Source: Streptomyces sp. HUAS 15-9 (GTDB lineage Bacteria > Actinomycetota > Actinomycetes > Streptomycetales > Streptomycetaceae). Taken from it: a stretch of 64,000 nucleotides of DNA. Below the pieces are notes generated by a model, which searched no databases, was not told the DNA's origin, and was given only the letters and a program-made list of their open reading frames with translations. Position numbers and translations under genes: made by a program. The stretch lies in contig NZ_CP106798.1 of assembly GCF_025642155.1 (NCBI RefSeq), forward strand, positions 6,510,001 through 6,574,000, read 5' to 3'. Positions 24,866 to 33,127 of this stretch are shown one piece after another (the first letter of the stretch is position 1; every line of letters starts with the position of its first letter).

Positions 24866-27325
24866 TCAGAAGACCGGACCCGCCACCACCGACACGGTCT
24901 TCGCCAGCGACGTGCCCGAGCCGTCCCGGCGCGGGTCGATCTCCGGGAGCTCGACCGGGGTGCCGGTCTTCTGTGCCGCCCGCGCCGGGGACGCGCCCGC
25001 CCAGGCCACCGACAGGCAGTCCTCGCCCTTCAGGAACCGCTGGCAGCGCACACCGCCGGTGGCACGGCCCTTGCGCGGGTACTGGTCGAACGGGGTCAGC
25101 TTGGCGGTCGTCTGGACCGAGTCGTCCAGCGTGCCGCGCGAGCCCGCGACGGTGAAGACCACCGCGTCCACCGCCGGGTCGACCGCCGTGAAGGAGATCA
25201 CCTTCACGCCCTCGGCGAGCTTGATGCCCGCCATACCGCCCGCCGGCCGGCCCTGGGGACGGACCTGGGACGCCTGGTAGCGCAGCAGTTGCGCGTCGTC
25301 CGTGATGAACACCAGGTCCTCCTCGCCGGTGCGCAGCTCCACCGCGCCGACGATCCGGTCGCCCTCCTTGAGCGTGATGACCTCCAACTCGTCCTTGTTG
25401 GACGGGTAGTCGGGCACCACACGCTTGACGACACCCTGTGCCGTGCCGAGCGCGAGGCCCGGGGACGACTCGTCGAGCGTGGTCAGGCAGACCACCGTCT
25501 CGTCGTCCTCCAGGGAGACGAACTCCGCGATGGGTGCCCCTCCGGAGAGGTTCGGCGCCGCCACCGTCTCAGGCAGTTGCGGGAGGTCGACCACGTTCAG
25601 CCGCAGCAGACGGCCCGCCGACGTCACCACGCCCACTTCGCCGCGCGCCGTGGCCGGCACCGCCGAGACGATCACGTCGTGCTTGGTGCGTCTGGCCTCG
25701 GCGTCCCGCGCGAAGGGCTCGCCGTTCGCGGTACGGGCCAGCAGACCCGTCGACGACAGGAGCACCCGGCACGGGTCGTCCGCCACCTGCAGCGGCACGG
25801 CCGCCGCCGGGGCGCCCGACGACTCCAGCAGGACCGTACGCCTCTCGGTGCCGAACTTCTTGGCCACCTGGGCCAGTTCGGCGGAGACCAGCTTGCGCAG
25901 CTCGGCGTCCGACTCCAGGATCCGGGTCAGCTCGGCGATCTCCGCGTTGAGCCGGTCCTTCTCCGCCTCCAGCTCGATGCGGTCGTACTTGGTGAGGCGG
26001 CGCAGCGGCGTGTCGAGGATGTACTGGGTCTGGATCTGCGACAGCGAGAAGCGCTCCATCAGGCGCTCCTTCGCCTGCGCGCTGTTCTCGCTGGAGCGGA
26101 TCAGACGGATGACCTCGTCGATGTCGACGAGGGCGGTGAGCAGGCCCTCCACCAGGTGCAGCCGGTCGCGGCGCTTGCCGCGGCGGTACTCCGAGCGGCG
26201 GCGCACCACGTCGAAGCGGTGGTCGAGATAGACCTCGAGGAGCTCCTTGAGGCCCAGCGTGAGCGGCTGGCCGTCCACCAGGGCCACGTTGTTGATGCCG
26301 AAGGACTCTTCCATCGCCGTCAGCTTGTAGAGCTGCTCCAGGACCGCCTCCGGCACGAAGCCGTTCTTGATCTCGATGACCAGACGCAGGCCGTGCGCGC
26401 GGTCCGTGAGGTCCTTGACGTCCGCGATGCCCTGCAGCTTCTTCGCGTTGACCAGGTCCTTGATCTTGGTGATGACCTTCTCCGGGCCGACCGTGAAGGG
26501 CAGCTCGGTGACGACGAGGCCCATACGGCGCGCCGTCACGCTCTCCACCGCCACCGTGGCGCGGATCTTGAACGTGCCGCGGCCCGTCTCGTACGCGTCC
26601 CGGACCCCGGAGAGGCCGACGATCCGGCCGCCCGTGGGCAGGTCGGGTCCCGGGACGTACTTCATCAGCGTGTCCAGGTCCGCGTTCGGGTGGCGGATCA
26701 GATGCCGGGCGGCCGCGACGACCTCGGCGAGGTTGTGCGGCGGCATGTTCGTGGCCATGCCGACCGCGATGCCCGAAGCGCCGTTCACCAGCAGGTTCGG
26801 GAAGGCGGCGGGCAGGGCGACCGGTTCCTGCTCCTGGCCGTCGTAGTTGGGGGCGAAGTCGACCGTGTCCTCGTCGATCGACTCGGTCATCAGGCTCGTG
26901 GCCTCGGCCATCCGGCACTCGGTGTACCGCATGGCGGCCGGCGGGTCGTCGTTGCCCAGCGAGCCGAAGTTGCCGTGTCCGTCGACCAGCGGGACGCGCA
27001 TGGAGAACGGCTGGGCCATGCGCACCAGGGCGTCGTAGATCGACGCGTCGCCGTGCGGGTGGAGCTTGCCCATCACGTCGCCGACGACACGCGCGCACTT
27101 CACATAGCCGCGGTCGGGGCGCAGGCCCATCTCGTTCATCTGGTAGACGATCCGGCGGTGCACCGGCTTGAGGCCGTCACGGGCGTCCGGCAGGGCACGC
27201 GAGTAGATGACCGAATACGCGTATTCGAGGTAGGAGCCCTGCATCTCGTCCACGACGTCGATGTCGAGGATCTTCTCCTCGTACGAGTCGTCGGGCGGCG
27301 GGGTCTTCGTGCTGCGGCGGGCCAT
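24866..27325 (-). CDS. parC: DNA topoisomerase IV subunit A
   Basis: 819 aa. The winged-helix/breakage-reunion domain has the catalytic Tyr134 ([10 protein letters not shown]) and the quinolone-resistance-determining stretch [12 protein letters not shown] (residues 89-100). A coiled-coil and tower domain follows, then a C-terminal beta-pinwheel with degenerate GyrA-box-like repeats ([18 protein letters not shown]); a canonical GyrA box is not obvious, consistent with ParC rather than GyrA. It is the partner of ParE at 9915-12038. ATG 27325 opens the conserved [19 protein letters not shown]-terminus. Confidence 0.94.
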   Translation of the reverse strand: MARRSTKTPPPDDSYEEKILDIDVVDEMQGSYLEYAYSVIYSRALPDARDGLKPVHRRIVYQMNEMGLRPDRGYVKCARVVGDVMGKLHPHGDASIYDALVRMAQPFSMRVPLVDGHGNFGSLGNDDPPAAMRYTECRMAEATSLMTESIDEDTVDFAPNYDGQEQEPVALPAAFPNLLVNGASGIAVGMATNMPPHNLAEVVAAARHLIRHPNADLDTLMKYVPGPDLPTGGRIVGLSGVRDAYETGRGTFKIRATVAVESVTARRMGLVVTELPFTVGPEKVITKIKDLVNAKKLQGIADVKDLTDRAHGLRLVIEIKNGFVPEAVLEQLYKLTAMEESFGINNVALVDGQPLTLGLKELLEVYLDHRFDVVRRRSEYRRGKRRDRLHLVEGLLTALVDIDEVIRLIRSSENSAQAKERLMERFSLSQIQTQYILDTPLRRLTKYDRIELEAEKDRLNAEIAELTRILESDAELRKLVSAELAQVAKKFGTERRTVLLESSGAPAAAVPLQVADDPCRVLLSSTGLLARTANGEPFARDAEARRTKHDVIVSAVPATARGEVGVVTSAGRLLRLNVVDLPQLPETVAAPNLSGGAPIAEFVSLEDDETVVCLTTLDESSPGLALGTAQGVVKRVVPDYPSNKDELEVITLKEGDRIVGAVELRTGEEDLVFITDDAQLLRYQASQVRPQGRPAGGMAGIKLAEGVKVISFTAVDPAVDAVVFTVAGSRGTLDDSVQTTAKLTPFDQYPRKGRATGGVRCQRFLKGEDCLSVAWAGASPARAAQKTGTPVELPEIDPRRDGSGTSLAKTVSVVAGPVF

Positions 27326-27666
27326 CGCTGCCGGCTCCTCTTTTCTGGTCGCTCGCCTACGGGTCGCTCACGTCGGTGTCGACGCACCCCTTCGGCTCAC
27401 TCTTTCTGAAGCGTGAACGGGTCTGATCGGACCATTGTGGACCGCGGTACTGACAAGCCGGGCCAGGACCCGGTGCCGGTGGCCCTTCCCGGTGGCGCGC
27501 GGCGCCGGAGGAGCCGCCCCGCGGCACGACTCCCGCAGGCTACGCGATCCGCTGTGGGCGTACGTCCGGCGGGAACTTCACCGAGGCTCCGGTCGCTTGC
27601 ATACAGTGGCAGGACCGGCAGGAACGCCGCGGTTTCACGACCGCGTCCGCGATCGAAGGGACGTAC
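27326..27666. other. Divergent intergenic region, parC / M16 peptidase operon
   Basis: 341 bp, no supported gene. On plus, TTCACC (27577-27582) and TACAGT (27602-27607) with 19-bp spacing may be the peptidase promoter. The overlapping short frames are compositional. Confidence 0.4.
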
Positions 27667-29082
27667 ATGCCCATGGGTCACACGACCAAGGCCGAGGCAG
27701 GCTCCGGGGGCCTGACAGCGACCGAGCACCGCCTGGCCAACGGTCTGCGCGTGGTGCTCTCCGAGGACCACCTGACCCCGGTCGCGGCGGTGTGCCTCTG
27801 GTACGACGTCGGCTCCCGCCACGAAGTCAAGGGCCGTACGGGCCTGGCTCACCTTTTCGAGCATCTGATGTTCCAGGGCTCCGCGCAGGTCAAGGGCAAC
27901 GGCCACTTCGAACTCGTGCAGGGCGCCGGCGGCTCGCTCAACGGCACCACCAGCTTCGAGCGCACCAACTACTTCGAGACCATGCCCGCCCACCAGCTGG
28001 AGCTCGCCCTCTGGCTGGAGGCCGACCGCATGGGCTCGCTGCTGGCCGCCCTCGACGACGAGTCCATGGAAAACCAGCGGGACGTCGTCAAGAACGAGCG
28101 CCGGCAGCGCTACGACAACGTGCCGTACGGCACCGCCTTCGAGAAGCTGACCGCCCTCGCCTACCCGGAGGGCCACCCGTACCACCACACGCCGATCGGT
28201 TCGATGGCCGACCTGGACGCGGCCACGCTGGAGGACGCGCGCCGGTTCTTCCGGACGTACTACGCGCCGAACAACGCGGTGCTCTCCGTGGTCGGCGACA
28301 TCGACCCGCAGCAGACCCTGGCCTGGATCGAGAAGTACTTCGGCTCGATCCCCTCGCACGACGGCAAGCCCGAGCCCCGCGACGGCTCGCTGCCGGAGGT
28401 CATCGGCGAGCAGCTGCGCGAGGTCGTCGTGGAGGAGGTCCCGGCCCGCGCGCTGATGGCCGCCTACCGGCTCCCGCAGGACGGCACGCGCGCGTCGGAC
28501 GCCGCCGACCTGGCGCTCACCGTCCTGGGCGGCGGCGAGTCCTCCCGCCTGTACAACCGGCTCGTGCGCCGCGACCGTACGGCCGTGGCGGCCGGGTTCG
28601 GTCTGCTGCGGCTGGCCGGGGCGCCCTCGCTGGGCTGGCTGGACGTGAAGACCTCCGGTGACGTCGAGGTGCCGGTCATCGAGACCGCCATCGACGAGGA
28701 GCTCGCCCGCTTCGCTCAGGAGGGTCCCACCCCCGAGGAAATGGAGCGCGCCCAGGCCCAGTTGGAGCGCGAGTGGCTGGACCGGCTCGGCACGGTCGCG
28801 GGCCGCGCCGACGAGTTGTGCAGGTTCGCGGTCCTGTTCGGCGACCCGCAGCTCGCCCTGACCGCCGTCCAGCGCGTCCTGGAGGTGACGCCGCAGGAGG
28901 TCCAGGAGGTGGCCAAGGCCCGCCTGCGCCCGGACAACCGCGCGGTGCTCGTCTACGAGCCGCTCTCCGCCGAGTCCGCGGAGCACACCCAGGACGAGGA
29001 CTTCCCCGAGGACCCGGAGTCGGAAGCCACCGTGGAAGCGTCCACCGCCGACCAGAACGAGGACGAGGAGGCGGCCAAGTGA
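27667..29082 (+). CDS. M16-family zinc metallopeptidase (catalytic subunit)
   Basis: 471 aa, pitrilysin/insulinase family. The inverted zinc motif HxxEH is at residues 62-66 (HLFEH), and the downstream acidic ligand is in ENQRDVVKNERRQR. Two M16 half-domains are present (TALAYPEGHPYHHTPIG in the first, FGLLRLAGAPSLGW in the second). The tail is very acidic. It overlaps the second M16 gene by GTGA, so the two are coexpressed and likely form a heterodimeric clamshell like mitochondrial processing peptidase or bacterial paired M16 enzymes. ATG 27667; ATG 27673 is an alternative. Confidence 0.9.
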   Translation: MPMGHTTKAEAGSGGLTATEHRLANGLRVVLSEDHLTPVAAVCLWYDVGSRHEVKGRTGLAHLFEHLMFQGSAQVKGNGHFELVQGAGGSLNGTTSFERTNYFETMPAHQLELALWLEADRMGSLLAALDDESMENQRDVVKNERRQRYDNVPYGTAFEKLTALAYPEGHPYHHTPIGSMADLDAATLEDARRFFRTYYAPNNAVLSVVGDIDPQQTLAWIEKYFGSIPSHDGKPEPRDGSLPEVIGEQLREVVVEEVPARALMAAYRLPQDGTRASDAADLALTVLGGGESSRLYNRLVRRDRTAVAAGFGLLRLAGAPSLGWLDVKTSGDVEVPVIETAIDEELARFAQEGPTPEEMERAQAQLEREWLDRLGTVAGRADELCRFAVLFGDPQLALTAVQRVLEVTPQEVQEVAKARLRPDNRAVLVYEPLSAESAEHTQDEDFPEDPESEATVEASTADQNEDEEAAK

Positions 29083-30467
29083 CCGAGCTCGCCGCGATGG
29101 AGTTCCACCCCCAGCCCCGTGCGGGCGAGGCGAAGCCGTGGGCCTTCCCGGCCCCCGAGCGTGGCGCGCTGGAGAACGGCCTGACCGTTCTGCGCTGCCA
29201 GCGCCCCGGCCAGCAGGTCGTCGCCGTCGAGGTGCTGCTGGACGCGCCGCTGGACGCCGAGCCGGCCGGTTTCGACGGCGTCGCCACGATCATGGCGCGC
29301 GCCTTCTCCGAAGGCACCGACAAGCACTCCGCCGAGGAGTTCGCCGCCGAGCTGGAGCGCTGCGGCGCGACCCTGGACGCGCACGCCGACCACCCGGGCG
29401 TCCGGCTGAGCCTGGAGGTCCCCGTCTCCCGCCTCGGCAAGGCGCTGGGCCTGCTCGCCGACGCCCTCAGGGCACCCGCGTTCGACGAGAGCGAGGTGGA
29501 GCGGCTGGTGCGCAACCGCCTCGACGAGATCCCGCACGAGCTGGCGAACCCCTCCCGCCGTGCCGCCAAGGAGCTCTCGAAGGAGCTGTTCCCGGCGACC
29601 GCGCGCATGTCGCGCCCGCGCCAGGGCACCGAGGAGACGGTCGAGAAGATCGACGCGGCGGCCGTCCGCGGCTTCTACGACCGGCACGTGCGGCCCGCCA
29701 CGGCCACCGCCGTGGTCGTCGGCGACCTCACCGGCATCGACCTGGACGCGCTGCTCGGCGAGACCCTGGGCGCCTGGAGCGGCTCCTCGGCGCAGCCGCG
29801 GCCCGTGCCGCCGGTGACCGCCGACGACACCGGCCGGGTCGTCATCGTGGATCGACCCGGAGCCGTCCAGACGCAGCTGCTCATCGGCCGGGTCGGCGCG
29901 GACCGGCACGACCGCGTGTGGGCCGCCCAGGTGCTCGGCACGTACTGCCTCGGCGGCACCCTCACCTCCCGTCTGGACCGCGTCCTGCGCGAGGAGAAGG
30001 GCTACACCTACGGTGTGCGCTCGTTCGGGCAGGTCCTCAGGTCCGCCCCGGACGGCACGGGTGCCTCGATGCTCGCCATCAGTGGCTCGGTGGACACCCC
30101 GAACACCGGTCCCGCGCTGCAGGACCTGTGGGCGGTGCTGCGCAAGCTCGCCGAGGAGGGCCTCACCGACGCCGAGCGCGACGTCGCCGTGCAGAACCTC
30201 GTGGGGGTCGCGCCGCTGAAGTACGAGACCGCGGCAGCCGTGGCGAGCACGCTGGCCGACCAGGTCGAGCAGTATCTGCCGGACGACTACCAGGCGACGC
30301 TGTACCGGCAGCTCGCCGCCACCGGCACCGTGGAGGCCACCGCCGCGGCGGTCAACGCCTTCCCGGTGGACCGTCTGGTGACGGTCCTGGTGGGCGACGC
30401 CGCCCAGATCAAGGAGCCGGTCGAGGCTCTCGGCATCGGCGAAGTCACCGTCGTCTCCGCCGAGTAG
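29079..30467 (+). CDS. M16-family peptidase-like protein (non-catalytic partner)
   Basis: 462 aa. Same fold as the preceding gene, with the C-terminal glycine-rich and Arg/Tyr motif (REEKGYTYGVRSFG) that positions substrate, but the HxxEH motif is replaced (around FDGVATIMARAFSEGT), so no zinc site. This is the classical beta/alpha subunit split: one subunit hydrolyses, the other completes the chamber. GTG 29079 overlaps the upstream stop. It ends in a 17-bp-stem terminator. Confidence 0.9.
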   Translation: MTELAAMEFHPQPRAGEAKPWAFPAPERGALENGLTVLRCQRPGQQVVAVEVLLDAPLDAEPAGFDGVATIMARAFSEGTDKHSAEEFAAELERCGATLDAHADHPGVRLSLEVPVSRLGKALGLLADALRAPAFDESEVERLVRNRLDEIPHELANPSRRAAKELSKELFPATARMSRPRQGTEETVEKIDAAAVRGFYDRHVRPATATAVVVGDLTGIDLDALLGETLGAWSGSSAQPRPVPPVTADDTGRVVIVDRPGAVQTQLLIGRVGADRHDRVWAAQVLGTYCLGGTLTSRLDRVLREEKGYTYGVRSFGQVLRSAPDGTGASMLAISGSVDTPNTGPALQDLWAVLRKLAEEGLTDAERDVAVQNLVGVAPLKYETAAAVASTLADQVEQYLPDDYQATLYRQLAATGTVEATAAAVNAFPVDRLVTVLVGDAAQIKEPVEALGIGEVTVVSAE

Positions 30468-30492
30468 GGGCACGCGCGCGTGGGTCCTGCGC

Positions 30493-30530
30493 GTGGGGTC
30501 CTGACGGCCGACGGGCCGTCAGGACCCCAC
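30493..30530 (+). terminator. Terminator of the M16 operon
   Basis: The perfect 17-bp arms 30493-30509 and 30514-30530 surround GACG, 26 bp after the stop codon. Confidence 0.9.
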
Positions 30531-30689
30531 GGACCTTTCCCCAAGATGTCCGAATTGGGGTGGAGGTTGCCTGTCTGCCCTGTGGGATGCGCTACAAAAA
30601 CAGTGATCGGTTTGGGGATCGAAAGACCGCCCGCATAGCGTCGTCCAGGCTGTTCGTCGGGCAGTGCGCCGCACCCGCGGCACCGGACA

Positions 30690-30847
30690 GTCATCGCCGA
30701 GTCCCCGTACGGCGCGAGCCAGGGGAGCCGGGGACCCACGCAGTCCCTGGGGTGAATCGGACACCCGCGCGTGCCGCGAGGGGGTCCGTAGGAGACCTTC
30801 CTGCTCCGAACCCGTCAGCTAACCCGGTAGGCGAGAGGGAAGGAAAG
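30690..30847 (+). ncRNA. ydaO-type c-di-AMP riboswitch
   Basis: The leader of the M23 gene contains the conserved elements of this class in order: GAGCCGGGGACCCA (30725-30738), GGGGTGAATCGG (30749-30760), GGTCCGTAGGAGACCTTCC (30783-30801), then CCGAACCCGTCAGCTAACC and GGTAGGCGAGAGGGAAGGA (30806-30844). By family knowledge these form the pseudosymmetric two-site c-di-AMP aptamer. In actinobacteria it usually switches off cell-wall hydrolase genes when c-di-AMP is high, matching the peptidase directly downstream. The region before it (30541-30689) is the promoter/leader start; TACAAA at 30593-30598 is a possible -10. Confidence 0.9.
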
Positions 30848-30860
30848 GACCAGCCACTAC

Positions 30861-31616
30861 ATGGCGTTCACGCGCGCCACCGGGAAGCACCGCCGTCCCG
30901 GCCGGATGCATCGCACCACCGCCCGCGCGGCGGGCGTCGCGGCCCTCACCACCACCGGTGCCATCGGCACCCTCGCGGCCTCCCCGGCCCTCGCCGCCGA
31001 GCCCGCCCCCGCGGACACCGGTCTCACGCCGGTCATCACCATGGGCGACTCGGTCGCCGAGCAGATCGACGCCCAGGCCGCGGCCCAGGAGCAGGCCGCC
31101 GAGCAGAAGGCGGCCGAGGAGGCCGCGCGCAAGAAGGCCGTCGCGCTGGCGGAGAAGGAGCGCGAGGCCAAGGCGCGCGCCGCCCGCGAGGCCGAGCGCA
31201 AGCGGCTCAACGCCTTCGTGACACCGATCGCGAACTCGTATGTCTCCACCGGCTACAAGACCGGCGGATCCCTGTGGTCCTCCGGCTCCCACACCGGCAT
31301 CGACTTCCACGCTTCCAGCGGCACCAGCGTGCACGCGGTGGGCTCCGGCACGGTCGTGTCGACCGGCTGGGGCGGATCGTACGGCAACCAGATCGTGATC
31401 CGGATGGCGGACGGCATGTACACCCAGTACGGCCATCTGTCGTCCATCGGCGTCTCCGTGGGCCAGAAGGTCCTGCCCGGCCAGCAGATAGGCCTCTCCG
31501 GCGCGACCGGCAACGTCACCGGGCCGCACCTCCACTTCGAGGCCCGGACGACCCCGGAGTACGGCTCGGACGTCGACCCCCTCGCCTACCTCCGCAAGCA
31601 CGGCGTGAACGTCTGA
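30861..31616 (+). CDS. Secreted M23-family peptidoglycan endopeptidase
   Basis: 251 aa. The signal peptide runs to about residue 46 (basic start, GVAALTTTGAIGTLAASPALA). Residues 65-118 are an Ala/Glu/Lys-rich coiled coil, and a C-terminal LytM/M23 domain carries the zinc ligands: HTGIDFH (H..D), YGHLS and HLHFEA. It cleaves peptide cross-links of the wall outside the membrane. Expression is governed by the c-di-AMP riboswitch in its leader, which ties wall hydrolysis to osmotic/second-messenger state. ATG 30861 is 14 nt after the aptamer, preceded by GGAAAGG. A terminator follows. Confidence 0.93.
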   Translation: MAFTRATGKHRRPGRMHRTTARAAGVAALTTTGAIGTLAASPALAAEPAPADTGLTPVITMGDSVAEQIDAQAAAQEQAAEQKAAEEAARKKAVALAEKEREAKARAAREAERKRLNAFVTPIANSYVSTGYKTGGSLWSSGSHTGIDFHASSGTSVHAVGSGTVVSTGWGGSYGNQIVIRMADGMYTQYGHLSSIGVSVGQKVLPGQQIGLSGATGNVTGPHLHFEARTTPEYGSDVDPLAYLRKHGVNV

Positions 31617-31638
31617 CGGCACGGCGCACCGCTTCCCG

Positions 31639-31665
31639 AAGCCCCGGCTCCCCGAGCCGGGGCTT
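31639..31665 (+). terminator. Terminator of the M23 gene
   Basis: AAGCCCCGGCTC, CCC loop, GAGCCGGGGCTT with a following T: a 12-bp stem. Confidence 0.88.
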
Positions 31666-31804
31666 TCGCCGTTTCGGCCGCCTGGCTGTCCAAAAAATAT
31701 CCATGGATTCCGGCACGCCATCGGAAATTCCCGTTGATTGCAATAGAGTCACGGAACACACGTCAAGCGGCGACGTTTCACGGGGATTAAAGCGGAGGTC
31801 GGTC

Positions 31805-32500
31805 ATGCGTATTCCGGCGAGCTCGGTATGCACGGCGATCAGGGACGACATCGTCGCCGGTGTCTACGAGCGCGGCGGCCGGCTCACCGAGGAACTCCTC
31901 GCGCGCCGCTACGGCGTCTCGCGCGTCCCCGTCCGCGAGGCACTGCGCACCCTGGAGGCCGAGGGCTTCGTGGTGACCCGGCGGCACGCGGGCGCGTGCG
32001 TCGCCGAACCGACCGAGCAGGAGGCCGCCGATCTGCTGGAGATGCGCATGCTGCTGGAGCCGCTCGGCGCCTCCCGGGCCGCGCAGCGGCGCACCGAGGC
32101 CCATCTCAAGGTGTTGCGCGGCCTGGTGAGGCTGGGCCAGGAGCGAGCCAGGCGGGGCAACAGCGAGGATCTGCGCTCCCTGGGCGGCTGGTTCCACGAG
32201 ACGCTCGCGCAGGCCTGCGGCAGTCACGCGCTGACCTCGATGCTGACCCAGCTGCGGCACAAGATCGCCTGGATGTACACGGTGGAGGCGCCCGCCGACC
32301 CGGTGGAGTCCTGGACGGAGCACGGCGCCATCGTGGACGCGGTGGCGCGCGGCGACGGCGAGCGCGCGCGGGCGATCACGGCACTGCACACCGAGCGCGC
32401 GACATCCGCGCACCGATTGCGCTTTCCCGGCGGCGGGGACCGTTCGGACCGTGTGAGGACTTCGCAACATGCCGTAAACATGTCGGGCCTGCGGCATTAA
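31805..32500 (+). CDS. GntR-family regulator with FCD domain
   Basis: 231 aa. The GntR winged helix is at residues 5-70 (LTEELLARRYGVSRVPVREALRTLE) and the FCD ligand domain follows (LLEMRMLLEPLGASRAAQRR, GWFHETLAQACGS, HGAIVDAVARGDGERA). It is located next to ptsH and convergent with it, as in S. coelicolor; whether it senses a sugar acid is unknown. ATG 31805 follows GCGGAGG. The upstream 31690-31760 stretch is unusually AT-rich and includes a perfect ATCCATGGAT dyad, a possible promoter/operator. Confidence 0.87.
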   Translation: MRIPASSVCTAIRDDIVAGVYERGGRLTEELLARRYGVSRVPVREALRTLEAEGFVVTRRHAGACVAEPTEQEAADLLEMRMLLEPLGASRAAQRRTEAHLKVLRGLVRLGQERARRGNSEDLRSLGGWFHETLAQACGSHALTSMLTQLRHKIAWMYTVEAPADPVESWTEHGAIVDAVARGDGERARAITALHTERATSAHRLRFPGGGDRSDRVRTSQHAVNMSGLRH

Positions 32501-32615
32501 CACGAGCGCCGTATACAAAGAAGGGTATTCGGCGGAGGTGTATTTCCGCTGCCCTGATTTCTGTGCGTGCTGCCCTGATTTCCGTGCGTCCGGAATTTCC
32601 GTGCGAATACGGCGA

Positions 32616-32646
32616 AGCCGCGCCGCCCGAAAGGGCAGACGCGGCT
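32616..32646. terminator. Bidirectional terminator between GntR gene and ptsH
   Basis: AGCCGCG (32616-32622) pairs with CGCGGCT (32640-32646) and an inner GCCC with GGGC around a GAAA tetraloop. It lies between convergent genes. Confidence 0.8.
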
Positions 32647-32666
32647 CCGGCGTTCGGCGCGGTGGC

Positions 32667-32948
32667 TCAGACGGTCTCGGGCAGTTCCTCGAGGCCCTCG
32701 GCGACGAGCTTCGCGAGACGGTCGAGGGCGGCGTCCGCGCCCTCGGCGTCGGAAGCGAGAACGATCTCCTCGCCGCCCTGGGCGCCCAGCCCGAGGACGG
32801 CCAGCATGGAGGCCGCGTTGACGGGGTTGCCGTCGGCCTTGGCGATCGTCACGGGGATGCCGGAGGCCGTGGCGGCCCGGACGAAGATGGAGGCGGGGCG
32901 GGCATGGAGGCCCTCGGCCCAGCCGACGTTGACGCGGCGCTCAGCCAT
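32667..32948 (-). CDS. ptsH: HPr, phosphocarrier protein of the PTS
   Basis: 93 aa. The active-site His15 is in GLHARPAS, phosphorylated by enzyme I at the expense of PEP. The regulatory-site region NAASMLAVLGLGAQGGEEI contains Ser47. It transfers phosphate to sugar-specific EIIA proteins, including the GlcNAc route of Streptomyces. A DasR-type operator lies 26 bp upstream, linking it to GlcNAc control. Start ATG 32948. It is the only PTS gene in the window. Confidence 0.95.
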   Translation of the reverse strand: MAERRVNVGWAEGLHARPASIFVRAATASGIPVTIAKADGNPVNAASMLAVLGLGAQGGEEIVLASDAEGADAALDRLAKLVAEGLEELPETV

Positions 32949-32973
32949 GTGATGCTGCCCTTCACTGTTTCAG

Positions 32974-32989
32974 GGTTGTCTAGACCAGT
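32974..32989 (-). promoter_or_regulatory. DasR-responsive element (dre) upstream of ptsH
   Basis: Read on the minus strand, ACTGGTCTAGACAACC matches 13 of 16 positions of the palindromic dre consensus ACTGGTCTAGACCAGT. S. coelicolor ptsH is a described DasR target, so control by GlcNAc-derived signals is expected. Confidence 0.8.
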
Positions 32990-33127
32990 TTCCCATATCG
33001 TGAAGCATGCCCGGAGCGGGCCTGTGCTCCGCTCCGGAGATGACGTCGGACCTCGGCCTCGATCCGACTTCCGTCCTCCACAGACTGCCTCGCGCCGTTG
33101 TCCGACGCGAGCCGTACTCTGGGGCCC

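Noticed and set aside
29138..32500. 1120-codon plus-strand frame
   Set aside because: Its first 2.6 kb are an out-of-frame reading of the M16 and M23 genes and the riboswitch; only the last 231 codons (from 31805) are a real GntR gene.
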